A DNA stretch of 64,000 bases from Mansonella perstans (GCA_037074765.1 JBAMDO010000221.1:1-64000); one strand, 5' to 3'; numbered from the stretch's first letter, positions 25,706-40,800 are shown. Translations and numbers: made by a program. Notes: generated by a model from the letters alone, not told the origin.

Positions 25706-28700
25706 TACCCTGTTTATCTTTTTCGGAATTTGCTTTTAAGCTTCCTTAATTGGTTTTTTTTTTTTTCTTTTTTTTAAATTCAGCTGATTTGTACTACCGC
25801 GTACACTTCCAAATAAGGGCTAAAAATCTGCCGTTCAGGACCTTATTATACATCATATATTTTTAGGTAATCATACTGGATGTACGACACATCAAGAATC
25901 GATTGTTGTGAAATTTTGTTGTTAACTGAGGTCATAAATTTATTACTACTTGTTATTTGAACAGTTTGCAATTTATTGAAATGAGAGTTCTTCATAGAAT
26001 GTCTTATGGGCTTGACTGTTAAAAGGATGAGGCATATTTTTGCCAGTTTTGTCCAGATTGTTTAGTTCTTTGATTATTTTTTTCATATCATCCTTAGTTT
26101 CGGTTGGAAATTGAGCTCACTATGTTGTTAAAGCAGGTGAAATGTGGTGAACTTATTATATTTATTAACACCTCTGTCTTTAGAATTTTCCAATTTCAGT
26201 TGTTTACTTATTTTTTATGAATTTTTCTTATTAGTGAATGGGTAAATGGCTACGAATAGGAACTAAGAAATGCAAATATTATCGCTGTAAGAACAGCTAA
26301 TCCTTCCCGCTTCTTTTGAAGCCAGAATGGTACAACTTTTGCTCCAGTTCGTGGCCATACTTTATGAATTGATAAAGCCTGCCTCTCAATCGTTTTCTTT
26401 TTTTAAATTTAATACTAAAACCTCATCCTGTTCTTTTTTCGTGCTTATTTTGTTTTGATGATTTATACAATAATTTTATTATTTCAAATGGTGGGTTTTA
26501 CTGAATTAATCAGCTTTCAATTTTGTCTTTATCGTAGCCGTATTTTCCCATTAATTATTTTATTGACTGTTTGTTGCTGTTGTAGCTTTCATTTTATCAG
26601 GAAAATCATCGTTAGATCATGGAGAATTTTTTTGTCCGACAGAAGAGAAAGAAATGTTCAGATAACGAATACCAGTGGAATACTTGGATTTTTGCAAATT
26701 TGAGTATTCGTGAACTTCCTTGATGAATTTGTCTCGATTCCCAGTTTTTGTATTCAGTTTACTCGTGTGAGACCAATAATCTACGTGAGTAGATCAGATA
26801 AGATGAGGATGTAATTTAGCCGAGGAAAAATGAATACAAGAAAATGGAAGATTTCAGCAAGTTTTTCATAATTTCCAGTTCGAGTATTGATGCGCTTTTT
26901 AAAAACTTTCTTGTTTGTTGTTTCACGTCCTGTTTCGTATTTTGTAGTTGTTTAAATTTTTTACTACAAACTCGTCCTTCATGTTCATGAATTATCTGAA
27001 CCAAATAAAGATACTCTGTATTCGCTTAAAGATGCTATTCCAAAAATTTTTCAAGTAATCAGCAGATTAACTATTTGGCATTAGATTTGGAGTTAACTCT
27101 TAAGTGTTTAGGAAATAAGGAAATCAAGTTTCATTGAATGAGTTGAATAGAATGGAAGCAGATTAGAAGGAATCCAAGAAACATCGGGTAAATTGCGTGA
27201 GTATGGGGTAAAGTTGCAGCTGGACTAGCATTGGTTCAACGCTGTTTCTTAGTTGTTGGACTGAACAATTTTGCAGGAAGTTAGTTGGTAAAAGAACAGA
27301 TTTTCCAGATCCTGATGCAGAATGGGTTTTGAAAATTGTGCAATGGGAGATTCAGATGGAAGAAGTATAGGATTAGAATGAGCATTACCATCTTATGATG
27401 CACTAATTATACCTTTATATTGTCATTTTTACCATACATATATATCTAACTTATAAGCAATTCTTTTCATGAACTAATATCTCAGAAGTGGTGTTTGAAT
27501 AATGCTCAGGTCTGAGAAATCAGGAATTGAATAGAAATGAAAATGATTTTGAAGGTTCGTTGTTGGTTCACTCCTGTTCTCAACCACAAACTGCATGCAA
27601 TAAATAATACTTTGAACTGAAGAAGTATACGATAGATAATGCAATCTATGTTTCATCTGAACAGCTATAAGAATAGGTCGTTGCTGTGGAAGGAAGTTCA
27701 CTTAACGATACTTTAGGTAAGGGATCACAGCAGAAAGGTTAATCGTAAAGGAGATTTGTAGTAATATGTATCAGCACTGCAGCATAGTGTAATACTGCAA
27801 TATCTCGACGCTTTCCTCTTACCGATCGCTGTGATTTATGTCATTTCTATCATTTCTAGACTAGTCTCAAATATAATTTGTGCACATATCGCTAGCTTTT
27901 TTATTTCTTGCTTTTCAAAAGGGTTCATTCGGACTTAGTAATGAAAGCTTCATCTTAATTTTTTCTTCTTTCTTACTATTATTACCTCGTAGACAGGTAT
28001 CAAATCATCACTGTTATTCGCTCTTAGAGACTTCATTAATTGTCTGTGGCATCAAAGAAGACGGAAATGACATAATGTATTTGTTCTTTCCGCTCGAACT
28101 TTTGAAATCTATAAACGGCATTAAATTTTTTTTCAAAGTTCTTTGTCAAGATCATCTGAATACAATTACTGTAACTTAACTTCAATGAAATTTTGTAAAG
28201 ATGAAGAAATACGAAGGAATTTGGTCAAATACGGTGATAAATGGTTTTGTATACATATTTATGAAAGTTGTTTATCAAATTTCAAGATAGGTCACTTGCA
28301 GATCACCCACACGATGACCTAATATGAACTATCATCACTATTACTACTTTGTGTAAATCTTTTCTTGAGGAATCTTTATTCTTACATCGTTCTTTTCATG
28401 CTTTTTTTGCTTTGCTCATTTCTTCCTTCCTTCCTTTCCCTGAAATTCATTGAACCTTTTCTTGTAAATTTTTTTCCTTTTGAAATAATTATTCTCGATG
28501 TCAGAATCAGCATGCACTTTAACAGTATGCTCGGTATTTAAGAGTTCAATAAAAACATATTGCGTATTGTGCTACAATTAAACTTATTCGGCATTATTTT
28601 GGAAGTGTTTATCTGAAATAAGCAAAAGTTGTTATCCTTGGATTTGACCTCTTAATGCTTATTGACCGGTTTTATCCTTATTGCTGTTTTTTTTTTTTTT

Positions 28701-28992
28701 GCGAAATAGTATTTACTGATCGAACAATCAAATCGTTCATCCTTCATATATCTTGCTATAATTTTAGTACCTCTTAATGATATGTACCTAATGTATAAAT
28801 CGATTTAATATGCTGTAGTAAGAGAAGTTTGTAAGATAACTGCAAGACAGAAATATTGAGTGTGAAGGGTATACAGGAGGAAGTGATGATATAAAGAAAG
28901 AGGATGTAAATTTTGCTTTTTGATACTATGAGATGGTGGTGAAATTGTCTTATTATTTAATATTAAATCTAAAATAAATTATTGGTTATTCA

Positions 28993-28994
<2 letters not shown>
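25706..28994. other. Intergenic region between TBL1 and the WDR47-like gene
   Basis: About 3.3 kb with no exon that joins to either neighbour. Open frames at 26455-26703, 27474-27701 and 27880-28179 show no recognisable domain. The spacing is far larger than the ~100-400 bp typical of nematode operons, so the two WD40 genes are probably transcribed separately. Confidence 0.5.
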
Positions 28995-29024
<30 letters not shown>

Positions 29025-29032
29025 CATTTCAG
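28995..29032 (+). promoter_or_regulatory. Candidate trans-splice (spliced-leader) acceptor
   Basis: Thirty uninterrupted T (28995-29024) are followed by CATTTCAG (AG at 29031-29032), an unusually strong 3' splice site. No donor or coding exon of the same gene is seen upstream, and the first ATG of the WDR47-like frame lies 57 nt downstream at 29090 with an in-frame TAG just before it. A strong acceptor at an isolated 5' end is how nematode outrons end, so SL addition is inferred; a 5' UTR intron is the alternative. Confidence 0.5.
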
Positions 29033-29089
29033 TGATGATATGGTTGAATAAGAGTTGAAAAAACTACGTAAAATTAGTTAAAAAACGAC

Positions 29090-31896
29090 ATGTCATCATC
29101 TGATTTTAGTGTCATTAATACCCTTTTCTCTCAGGTAATTTCTTTTCTTAACACTTTTGTTATCATTTTATTAGGTATAATTTGTAGTTATATTAGTCGA
29201 TGAATTTATGATTGTAAATTAACGCTGACAATTAAAATAAATCAAATAAATACTGTGCGGAACGATAAGTAGTACCAACAGTTTTAAATATTTTAAATCC
29301 ACTATTTATATTCCTCATTAAAGATATACAAAAAAAAATTTTCCCGATAAATGAGCACATTATTAATTATATGTGCTTGAAAATGAAATATAATTTTCAG
29401 AATGCAAAAAAACCGAAATGGGAGAATATAAAATATTGCCTGAATCAAAGGGCATCATGTTTCGATATCAGTCCTGATGGTTCTTCTTTTTTGATCGGTG
29501 AAGTTAACGGTCAACTATTGACCTTATGCATTTCGTGTGTCCTTTATTTGTTGTTTACTGATATACTATTCGTCTATTATTCGACTGTATTGAATGTAAT
29601 GCGCAAATCTGCACCTCTTTTGACACGTGTAATTGAACGCTTGATTCATCCGACATATAGAGAAGGCTTTAGATGTTCCAGAAAAGTTGGAGAATTATTT
29701 TCGTGTTTGTGGAAATAAAAAAACAAAGGGGAACGACTTTTATACATGTTATCAATGCACAATATAGCTCCAGCTTCCCTTGCTGAGTGATTGAAATTGT
29801 AATCTAGTGAGCCGTCACAAAATTTACATTTTATCGGCTAAATATTAAGGAATGGAGAACTGATGGTATCAGATTCGTGTGAACGACACCAGTCCAGAAT
29901 TACCGACATTGCATTCAATCCAACGGCCGACCTGATTGCTACCTGTTCTAATGAGAATAAAATTGAATTGTCCTCATTTCGAGCAGACCTATCTAAATCA
30001 GGTTTAAATGAAGCAATAGTTTTTAACTTTAAAGTGGTCTATTTTTACTTTAATATCCATTCACTTGTTTTTTATTGAAATAAATGTTGTTGTAAAAATC
30101 TTATCATTTGGTTCTCGTTTTTGTTGTTTTACTTTGTCCCAGTAGTGAGTTTCAATCCCTTTTTAATTTTATCAATTAATAGTGACAAAACAAACGATTT
30201 AATCAGATATTTATTGGTGAAGTAGAAACAAGGAAGCTTTCATGTCTGTGGACCTTATTGTCATACGTGATGAAAGAATTAAAATAAATTCAGAAAACCG
30301 GAGGATTAGTATGTCGATGGATGAACCCGTACGCGCACTTACATTTATGGAAGATTTAGCCAGTCATTCAAATATTTTATTCTCTGGTACGGGTCGTCAG
30401 ATTTGTATCACCGATTGTTCTTCGGGTACAACATTTCGTGTCTTGAAAGGTCATAATGGTAAGTGATCTCAAAAAGGAGCATATTAACAGCAATTTACAA
30501 TGTATCGAATTGCAGCAAGAAAACTATTGGTATATTACTAATTTTAAGCGGATTTAAGTGATGGAAAGAATCGCGGAAATGATTGCTTTAGAGAACTATA
30601 GACTACTGTCTTATTATCTATGATTAAATTGCAGTACTCCAAAGTTATTGTAAATGGACGGGGACGAGTGAACTGTGAAATGAAATTTAGATTACGAATG
30701 AAAAAGATTAAAATATAATCTAGAATTGATAAATGAAATAATATTAGTAAAAAAAGGAAGGTAAAACAAAAGATAAAGTTTAATTAAAATCAAAAAATCG
30801 TTTCTTAAATTTCAAGATTATATTAGAGGTATGGTAACAGCACTTTGCACATGGGGTGGTTGTCTGTTTGCCAGTTCATCAACCGATAAAACAATTCGTA
30901 TCTGGGATACGCGTGTCACTGAAGCTGTCAGAGTATTCGATCCACTTACGAAATCTAGAGGTATGTTTTTATATGATGGGATGTAGGCAACAAAACTGTA
31001 GCATATCACAGTTCTCCTGAATACCTTTTTCTGTTTTCAAATTTTAAATTGTTTACTAAAACGTAAATTTCTGTTGTTTTTCAATGACATCTAACTTAGA
31101 TCTCGCTGCTGCTAATCTTTCTTATTTTCTTTGCTTTAATTGGTTTATTCGATCTTGGTCTGATTATGCTAAAAATTTTTCTGATTCCTATTTTAGCCAA
31201 AAAAACCTTTACATCTATCTTTATAATAAATATAGATAAAATTTTATGTTGTGTTGTGTTATGAAATGATAAAAATTATTGGTAATTTATTAATTACGTA
31301 GCAGCAAGTGCTTTTCACGTGGACGGCAACGGTCGAATTTTGGTACGTGGTGACGGATGCGGTGAAGCGCATGTATATGATACATCATCAACCAAGAAAA
31401 TTATCACTAAGCGGATTTCCACGCGACCAATTTCTTGCCTTCGTATTGCCAGCTCACAACGGTTTATGGCTGTTGGTGATGAAAAAAGGTAGTGAAAAAG
31501 TTAATTCATAGGAATTTCGTATTTTCTCTTTTCTATCAAATTCCAACTGATTATTCATATTTGTTCATTAAAATCAGTTTCAGAATCAGTCTATATGATT
31601 TACGCGATGTATTTCAAATACCTGAATCATCTTGTGTTTCAAAATGCACCAAAAAATGCATTGTCCTCAAGTTTGTCTTTTAAAATAGATAAGGGGAGTT
31701 ATAGATTAAAGTGAAGTATTACATATATACTTTTCTATTCAGAATTGAAGCATAATTCGAAGAGTATTCTAATTGACTTGAAGCATGAAAATTTAGATGG
31801 CACCCGATGAAACCGTCATTTGCAACGCTAGATAGCGAAAGTGCTTTGAGTTTGTGGCAGTTGGAACACAAAGAATCTTGTACAGTGGACAAGTAA
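29090..31896 (+). CDS. WDR47-like WD40 protein, lacking the LisH/CTLH part
   Basis: Eight phase-consistent exons: 29090-29134, 29401-29534, 29850-30001, 30294-30458, 30829-30960, 31302-31488, 31584-31670, 31797-31896. They give 334 codons (333 aa). After a short start (MSSSDFSVINTLFSQ) the whole protein is WD40 repeats: RASCFDISPDGSSFLIG; HQSRITDIAFNPTADLIATCS; MDEPVRALTFMEDL; GHNGMVTALCTWGGCLFASSSTDKTIRIWD; FHVDGNGRILVRGDGCGEAHVYD; and a last WHPMKPSFATLD...ALSLW. This order, and the 'ALxTWGGCxFxSxSxDKTIRxWDxRV' block in particular, match the C-terminal WD40 domain of WDR47/Nemitin, a microtubule-associated neuronal protein. WDR47 normally has LisH and CTLH domains at the N-terminus; they are absent here, and an in-frame TAG precedes the ATG. 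The final GACAAGTAAGT could also be a donor, so a further 3' exon is possible. The exon 6 start has a NAGNAG choice (31302 or 31305). Confidence 0.8.
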
Positions 31897-34800
31897 GTTC
31901 AAACACCGATCTTCAACTATGCTTGGTGTTTGAGCAGCAGAAGACATCATCGATGCGGATATTCAAACATAACAGATAAAAACTCCATGCTTTGAACAGT
32001 GAAAAGTTCATCATTATGTACTGTGATTTATTCAACCTGTTTTATGCATGTCGTTATAAAATGAAATATATCATAATTGGCTTTGTTCGCCTATTACATG
32101 TGCGGGTGAATTTATCGTATCGAGCTACTTACAATACTCGTAACTGTTTTACATCAGTGAAAAAATACACAATAGTAAGATTTCGAGGGGATGCAGTGAA
32201 CAGGGAAGAAGTCTAAATCACTGAATAAGTTGCGATATATACAAAAAGTATAAAAGAGTTGAGTTACTTATAATTAATAAAATAACAGTGAACTTTATCA
32301 ATTATGTTGCGTATGTTTGGTGCATCCATGAACACAGGTAAGATATGTATTGAAATTCTCAAGATCATTCATTCCGTTGCAAGTGCAAAGCATCTTTAAT
32401 GGTAAATTTTTTTTTTTTTTATTATAGCAACTTGTTTGGACAACGAATTGAATTATGGGAAAGAATGACAGGGGCTGGGTTTTGCATTTTCCTCTATTTA
32501 CTTATGTCGAAAAAAATTTATTTTTTTCTTTCTGTATTAACAAGTTCATCTTTGAACGAACTATTATAGACACAAATTAAAAAAAAGGTCTGGTCAAAAG
32601 ATGATTGTTTTATCTGAATGAATACTAATCACAGTTTAGTCTAAAACTAATCTTCTGATCATCTAGTCTTCTGGTTTCTAATTTTTTGGCCAGGGACGAC
32701 TTTGGTTTTTTCAATTTTAATAGAAACAACTTTGACTTTTATTTGTAGCAGGATCACAGAATTCAAAAATAATAATTTTGCTATTTTGAAAACAAACTTT
32801 GATCAAAACTTTTAACGTATTCATTGACCTAATGCATTAGTTAACAAGAAGAAGCCCCGCTGTTTTCCATTAATATGCCTCCGCCTTGCTGACAATATTT
32901 TAATTCTTGAACAGGTTGGGAATCACTGATCTAGTTTATAAGCAAATTCCTAGTTTTTTTTTTCTTTCGCTTCCCAATTTTATTTTGTGCGACATCCGTG
33001 AAGCTACTCCTTCTAAATCCCACTATTGGAAGTCTTTTTATTAGCTTAAAACTAATGATAAATTAGTTTGAATCTCAATATTTCAAAATTCGAGATGATC
33101 TTCACGATAGATAAGCGGCTTTTTTTGTTTATAGAGTTAGAAGAATTCATTCAAATAATTTTTTGATGGCAATTGAATATCAAAAATTTTTATCATGTAC
33201 TGAAATTTAACAACAGAAGTTTTTTCAATTGTTCATAAAAAACTTCAAGCACCTCAGCGGAAATTTTTCTCCGTGCAATTTTTAAAATGTTAATAATTCC
33301 TATCAGTCTTGAGAAATTTAATGCCATAAAATAAGATTTGACAAAGAGTCAGTCACTTCCAGTCAACAAACAATATTTTTCAAAAGCTTTTTTATTCAAG
33401 AAAATTGCCTAGACTAAAAAGCTTGAGAGAATAGCTTTCAGTCCATGTAATGAATTTTTTCGCAGCTTACAAATTGTAAAATATTTAATCTGACAGTTAA
33501 GAATTGCTTTTTTACCACTTAATTTTATCTTTTTCCATATCTCTTAGGACAGAAGTGCTGCTTGATTGTAATGCATTTTATTGCCTGAATCCACTGCAAG
33601 GAATTATTGTTCTTTAGAAGTAACTTTTTTAACCTTATCTATGCTGTTTGTTGCAATTTTTGTTGCTAAATCCACTCTTGAGAGGTTGGGTTTTATTTGA
33701 TTTTCTTCACTATCTTCATTTTACACTCATTGATGCGTTCTCAAATGTTCAAGTCTCAATAAGCCGGCAGTATTGTCATAATGATCTTTATAGCGTCAAA
33801 ATGGGATTTTGTTTACTTAATTTTCGTCGAGAAAAAAGTCGAGTTACAGTACCTGTAACTCTATGTATTAATAATAACGAAATCGAGAAAACTACTGAGA
33901 ACGAAGAAGTACCACTGTCTTAATAGTTTTAACTTTCCGGCTGAGTTTTAACTATTTTAACTCTCACCTAGTTCCGGTGAGAGAAAACATCCATCCAGTA
34001 TTCAGGCTATAGATAAAAAACAAAAGAAATTATCAAAAATGGCCAAGGATTTCCATTAAGAAAAGTTTGGCGTGCTTATTGAATTTTTTCATTAAAGTTG
34101 CTGGAATTTACTCGTTTGTTTTATATGGAATGGGATAACTGACTTTTATTAAAAGGTAAGAATTTTAAGCCTAAGAATTCACAAATCCAAAAGTTGAAAG
34201 TTATTACTATATCCTCTAATCCATCCTTTCATGAAAATCAACATAGAAACTCAAGCGCTAAGCAGAACTATTTTGATATTTTTCTTGTCACTCCAAAAAT
34301 TTTCACTATGAATCTATAATTTGGTTCCAATAGAAGGAGCCGGTTGTTCCATTCAATTTTTGCTAATTTAAGCAATGAATTAAGCTTTTTTACTTTCATT
34401 CCTGTCTTTATCTGTCATCAAAGTATCACTGTGAATTTAAATTGGCTCTTCAGCCTTTAATAGAAAATTTCAAAATGTAAGAAGCCTTATTATTTCATCA
34501 TCTTTTTGGGCTTACATTTAATGTAATCTAATATTTAATAGTTCCTTTTTTTAACAGTTCAATACTTAGTTTAAATAAATTTTGATCCTATTACAATGGA
34601 AAGGTAATCAAGCAATAAATTTGAGATTTAAAGCATAAATCAAGTGTTATCCTCTAACTAAAACTCAAAAGATTAGAATCTTTGATCGAGTAATGATGAC
34701 ATCATTGCTGTACCATGCTAAGTTGCGATATAAGATAAAAATAATTCGATAAAACTAGTAAAATCTCCAATGTTTTTATTTTCGTCCGATAATATTCGGC

Positions 34801-37800
34801 AATAACATGAAGAAAATTACCGAACTACGGAAATTTGGAAAAATTAAATCTGCGAGAAACTGGTGCTTGATCAATTCTATTATTTCCGAAAAAGTCAAAT
34901 ATCAATTCATTTTGTGGAAGCTAACAATTCACATGTAACTTTGTAATATTCTTCTCTGTAATGTGTAAGAAATAGGAATAGCATAAAAAGTTAATTTAAA
35001 GTGGTAGTTACTGAGTAAATTGATTAGGTTTATTCTCAATTTTCGTATTTTTGCATAATTCAATGAAATTGATAAAGCATCAGTTCTTCACAGATTTAAA
35101 AACATAAATTTTAAGTAAATCAAATTAATCAAGCTATTTACTGCCCCATTTCGAGTTCTTCATTTAATATGTTTCATATTCAACTTGAATGGATGAACTT
35201 TTTCAAATAGATGAAATCTTTGTCCCAGAATTTTACTCAAGAATTCGATTTAAATATTTTTTTGGCACAAAAAAAAGTATCGCAGATTCACTACTTTTTT
35301 TTGTCTTACAGTTCACTTGAAGTCTTCTTTGCTAAGAGCGTTCCAATAAATTCAGTTCAGATATTACATTTAAAAAATACGATTCCCCATTTTTGCAATC
35401 CGAAAAGCGTTTTTGTCTGAATTTTGTATAACATTTAGTGGCATTATCCGAGCATAAGATCAGTAAAAAACCAATAAAGCAGTGCTGTTCACGCAACATG
35501 AACGATATTTCGCTATTCTATTACTAGAAATGTCTATACTAAAAATGATATACAAATTTGTGCATGCTTGAGCACCTATCCAAATTACTCAATATCTCGG
35601 AAAATTATTATTACTACGCTAGATTATAGTCCTTACTTAAATATGCGTTCAATAAGCTGTTTTGCTTTTAAATATACATAAATTTAAATGTCTTCACATT
35701 ACTTATCACTTCAACAAGGTGTAAAGGACAACAGAATATCTGTCACAAACATGTAAGGCATGATAAGTATGATTAGCTAAACCTCAAGGCGATTTTTAAT
35801 AACTTGTCACTGGATAAACCTCTTATCTTTCTATTACAGCAATGACATACTCAAAGAACCATCCGCTTCCTACTTTTTAACACATACCGTCGGGAAGCGA
35901 TGAGTAACTTCCTTCTCGCAACTCAATTCGTGTTAGGCATGAATGAGGTTACTGGTCGAAAGTCACCACTACCAGCTACTTTCTCACTCATGTTTTTATC
36001 CTTCAACTAAATAAACTACTGAGGATTAAAACTAATTAAATATCAACTTTCCGCGTTGCTTGCTCCTTTCCAACTGCTACCTCGTTACACATCAATGTTA
36101 TGCTCAAGTTAGTTTCCATTGAAGTAATGAGACACACCCACAACGACGTCCTGATAGGTCTCCCTAAGTTGTTTTTTATCATTTCATCCACCGTTAGCAT
36201 CTAAACTTTGTACCGTCAGCTGCAGTAGTTTGAAAGCCACTTGATATTTCTGGAACAGTATGAAAAGAGCTAAAAGCCTACAAATAATCAAAATAGGACT
36301 GTTTGTAGGTTTTAATGTTCTTTCATCATGTCGCGAATTTATTGACACAACTCAACAAACAAAAATGAAATGAGCTTTTTTTCATCTTACTTCCCATTGC
36401 TTCGTTGAAAATTGACTTCAAAACAAAAATTTTAAACAAATATCTCACCTTATACATTAATAGAAAAGTTATTTGTGTTGTATATATTCAGTGATGTGAA
36501 CTTTTTTTAATCCATTAACTCTTTCGAATTTTGTTTTGAAGATTGAAATGGAGGATATTATGATAGATAATATCCTACCATAAAAGTGTTGAAATAGGAA
36601 ATATCTTCAGATAGAATGAAAAGATGTACCAATTTATTGATCTTTAGTGTCGCTAAAAGCTTCCTTAAACCGTTGAAAGACGGCTTAGTCTTTCTTTGGG
36701 AATTTATTCCAATTCCTTTCTCTGTTCAAATATCAATTTGTCGAGACCAATCCTTAGATTACATTTGTTGCTTGATATGTATAATTATTTTCACAAATAA
36801 TGCGAATCGTTATTATTTTTTGCTTATAAGAATGAAATTAATGTTTTTCCCAAAAATCCTTTATTTTTCTTGCATTTCATAATCAGTATTTGATTAGCTT
36901 ATCATCGTATAAAGGAATTCTATTGCTTGTCTTTCTAACTGTCTCCACGGACTTTTAGTTGTCAATACTTTTTAGCTTCATCGCAATTTCACAGTATCCC
37001 CGCATTGCTCTCATCCACTTACCAATGTAACATATTGCGCTACGAAATGTTGAAGATTATCCGCTCAGAAACAGTTTATGTAAAAGTTGTGAAATACGGT
37101 AAAACTATTTCAGCTCTTTTCATGGGACAAAACTGAAATGTCTTGGAAGAAATTTTTAAATACAGACGATAAATTTGAACCGATGTGATTTCCTTCTGCT
37201 TTTCCCATCGTTTTTTCCTGTGTTTCATCTCAATCAATAATGTATTGTTGCCAAAACCACTTTAATTATATGAAAGCATGCCTAAGTAATATTACTCACT
37301 TTAACCTTTTTCTATTAACTCTCCGAGAACAACCTTAGATAAAAGTGGCAAATTAAATCACTAGAAAATCCTTAATAATCGCTGAATTGACTTCGAGAAT
37401 CCTCGTAGATGCTTAGCGTTTGCGTACTGTGTATTTTCAAATACAATATGTCATTAATATCAATCATAAGCACTAATCAGTTAGACTCATCTGATAAATA
37501 GATCGCTAAAAATCATTTAGTGAGGCCTTTCACATACTTAAACATGGACTGATTGTTAAGCGCTTAAGAAATTGCTTTGTTTACATGCATTAAAAAAACT
37601 ATTGATAAATAGTATACTAATAGGAATTATTCTTGAAATATTTCCTCGTCACTTTAACGAATCGCTTTTCGGAGTGTCTTTTTATACCTACTATAACCTG
37701 CTTTTCGTCTCTTCCTCATATTTCCTATCGTACAAACCTGAGAAGTCTTTAGTTAAGAAAACAGTGCATGCTACTGAGAACAGTAATAGTTTTGCAAACT

Positions 37801-40800
37801 CTTTTTACTTTTTACAATTTGTTAGTATAAAATTTACTCGCAAAAAGTTTTCTCAACACTTTCAATTGCGCGACCAATAGTTTCCACATCAGATGTCCTT
37901 AACGAAGAGCAATAGGACTTGACGTACTTTGAATTTATTTGTAACAAAAATGTTTGTAACAGAATTTATTTGTAACAATTCAGTCGTTTAATCGTTACTG
38001 AAGCAGAATACTTGCTGTACTACCTAAATATGATAAACTTATTTTTATGCTATTTTTTATTCGAACTTGATCTACTATTTATGTCGTAAATAAGATGATA
38101 AAAATGTAATCAACAATGCTGTTTGAGATAATGACGTTTACCAATTAATAAAGCGAAATTTCCGAAAATTTTCAAACACTGCTGATATTAGCATTATTCA
38201 AGTTTCAGAAATATTATGCTTTTTTAAACTCTGTGATATTCGAGGATGACCAATGACCAAACTGTATTGTTTCTCTCCGTATCCGTCTTTTCACCCATTT
38301 TTAGAAAGCTTATCACACATTCTAAGTTCTCCATGCTCAAGCTATTTCTTGGTCTAACTAAAAAAAAAAAAAATACTAAATAAAAATACTAAATTTCTTC
38401 TGTTTGCTTAATTGAGCCAAATTTTAAGGTCGAGAAGGATGTGCTTACCAAATCACAGGGTTAAGTGGTCACAGGGTCATTAGAGCCCGCAAAAAATCTT
38501 CAAAAGGTGCAAGGATGACAGTCCTTTGAAAGTGATGTTTAAATAACAAGCCACTCAAAGGCGTTATCTTTGTGCCACACATCATTAAGCTTTCCAAATC
38601 CAAATTCCAATTTAAAAAATTTGTAGAGAGACGATGAATTTTTGTAGCCAATGCATTGAGAGGAAAAAATTGGAATGCTGAGTTTTCCCCTAAATGAAAA
38701 ATTATCAGTTTGTCAGTCATGAAAAGAAAATCCATACGTATAAGTAATTTCGGACAAAATCAGCAATTTAAAATAATTTTCGCATTCTGTATATTCTATC
38801 CTATAGCTTTATTTACTTGCTGTATTTCAAACTTACAAACTACAGATTCAGTGAATTGATGAAAGGTCGCAGGAAAGTGCACTTCATATGCTTCTTTTTT
38901 CTAAATAATTAATGTTGAGAGCCTTTAATTGGCAATTTACTGTTTTCTCGATAACGTTCAACACGAACTAATGTATGCTGACTTAAGATCCTAAGCTTCC
39001 TGAATGTTCAAGATGTGATGTTGAGCAGAGATAAAGTTTGAATAGGAAGTGCAGAAATTCCGGAAAAGCTGCATGACTTTTTTAAAGAAATGTTTTTTGT
39101 TGAATATTTCTGTTATCAATATTCACTGGGATAGTGTTCACTTTGACTATAAGAAAGATAGCCATTATACAACACATATGTCATTAAAATATATCATTTA
39201 AACAAAAAAAAAAAATGTTCCATCCATTAGTGAATTCTGAAATTGACCTACATATTGGAATCGGTTAAAATAAAAAATGGCTCTTATTCTTAGTGAATTA
39301 TTCAGAAAACCTTATGAAAAAAAATCTTATGAATTGTTACTTATATTTGAGATTACATTCACTCTTCTGAAAAACACAATATGACTTGTAATTTATCGAA
39401 AACAAATTGAATTTTTTCGGTAATGATAGGAAAAATGTAAAAGATTTTATTGAAAAGTTACCGTAGGAACAGCGATTGATTTCTAGATATGAGTGAGACA
39501 AAAATTTGCTGGTCGACATTCTATCACTCGATATTTCATTTCTTCCACCCGCCTATTATCCAGAAAAACAGAAAGTTATAGATTAAATTAATGATGAATG
39601 TAAAAGTAATAATATTTGATGAATAAAATTTTTACTCTCATTTTATTACAATCGTTCCTCTCTTTAAGGGCATTTGTGCTTTTGTGAAATACCAAAAAAA
39701 TTAAAGACAAGAGAATTTGAGTCTTTATTCTATTTCACATATGTCTCAGCAAACTCACATGACAACACTTACATAGCTCAGTATAAATGATGAAGGTAAA
39801 TATAGTAGTTCAATTATGATAGTCATTTTCAGCAAATTTGCATTAATTTCTGTAAGGATAGCTTATTTCCGCGATGTATTTTATGTCATTTTCCCCTATG
39901 AGAGTTTTTTTTAAATTGTCTTAGAGAAAAAAGAAGAAAGGATGAAACTAGGCGATAAATAAAAAGTAGGATGAAATATATAAGTTCAAGAATACCATCA
40001 ATACTATTATTCATCTTACTTCTTCAGCTAGTTTCATTTCTTTTATTTCCTTTTTACTTTGTTGAATTTTGTTCAAAAAAGAATATAAATAGATGGATAG
40101 ATAAATAGATAGTACTGCTGAAAGAAAATTAAAAAAAAAAAAAAACTCCTTATTAGAGATACTAGTACTGAGATAATAAGTGGATAAACTGGTCATAGCA
40201 GAAGTGATACAGCAGGATTTTAGATGGAAGGAAGTTGGAGAATCGAATGCGCCCAGAATATGTCCAAACTCGTTAATACTTCTCTTAATTAGAACGATTA
40301 ATAGCTGATAATATACCACAGTATCATTAATGATGCATCAACCACCTCAACCTTTTTGCTTTGTGATTTATCGTTTTATATTGTCACTTGTTTATTTCAT
40401 TGCAGAAGATGTCAAAGGTATGTTTCAAAAAAAAGATTTCGACAATTTTACAAAACTGTTCAGTTATTAATAGAACTTGAATAAAAAAGGACAGGAATAA
40501 ATGAAGCAGTCGCTATATATAATAAGTGCTATTGATCACAACACCAATCTTAGAACACTCTCTTTCTATTTTTGTTTTTTTGCATTTTATGATTAAATTC
40601 TTTGTTCTTTTTATCATTCTAATGATCTTAGTAATCATATTTCTTGCACAGAAAACCAGATAGCCAGTACGATGCAATTTATTGGTATATCATTTGATAA
40701 TATCATCATGCATTTCATGTAAGGAAATATCCTGCATGGAATCTGCTCCACTCAAAGTGATGCAAATTTTTCATATAATAGTACTGATTTATTAAAGTAT

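Noticed and set aside
18566..31896. Operon containing TBL1 and the WDR47-like gene
   Set aside because: The 3.4-kb gap between stop and next ATG is far larger than usual nematode operon spacing.
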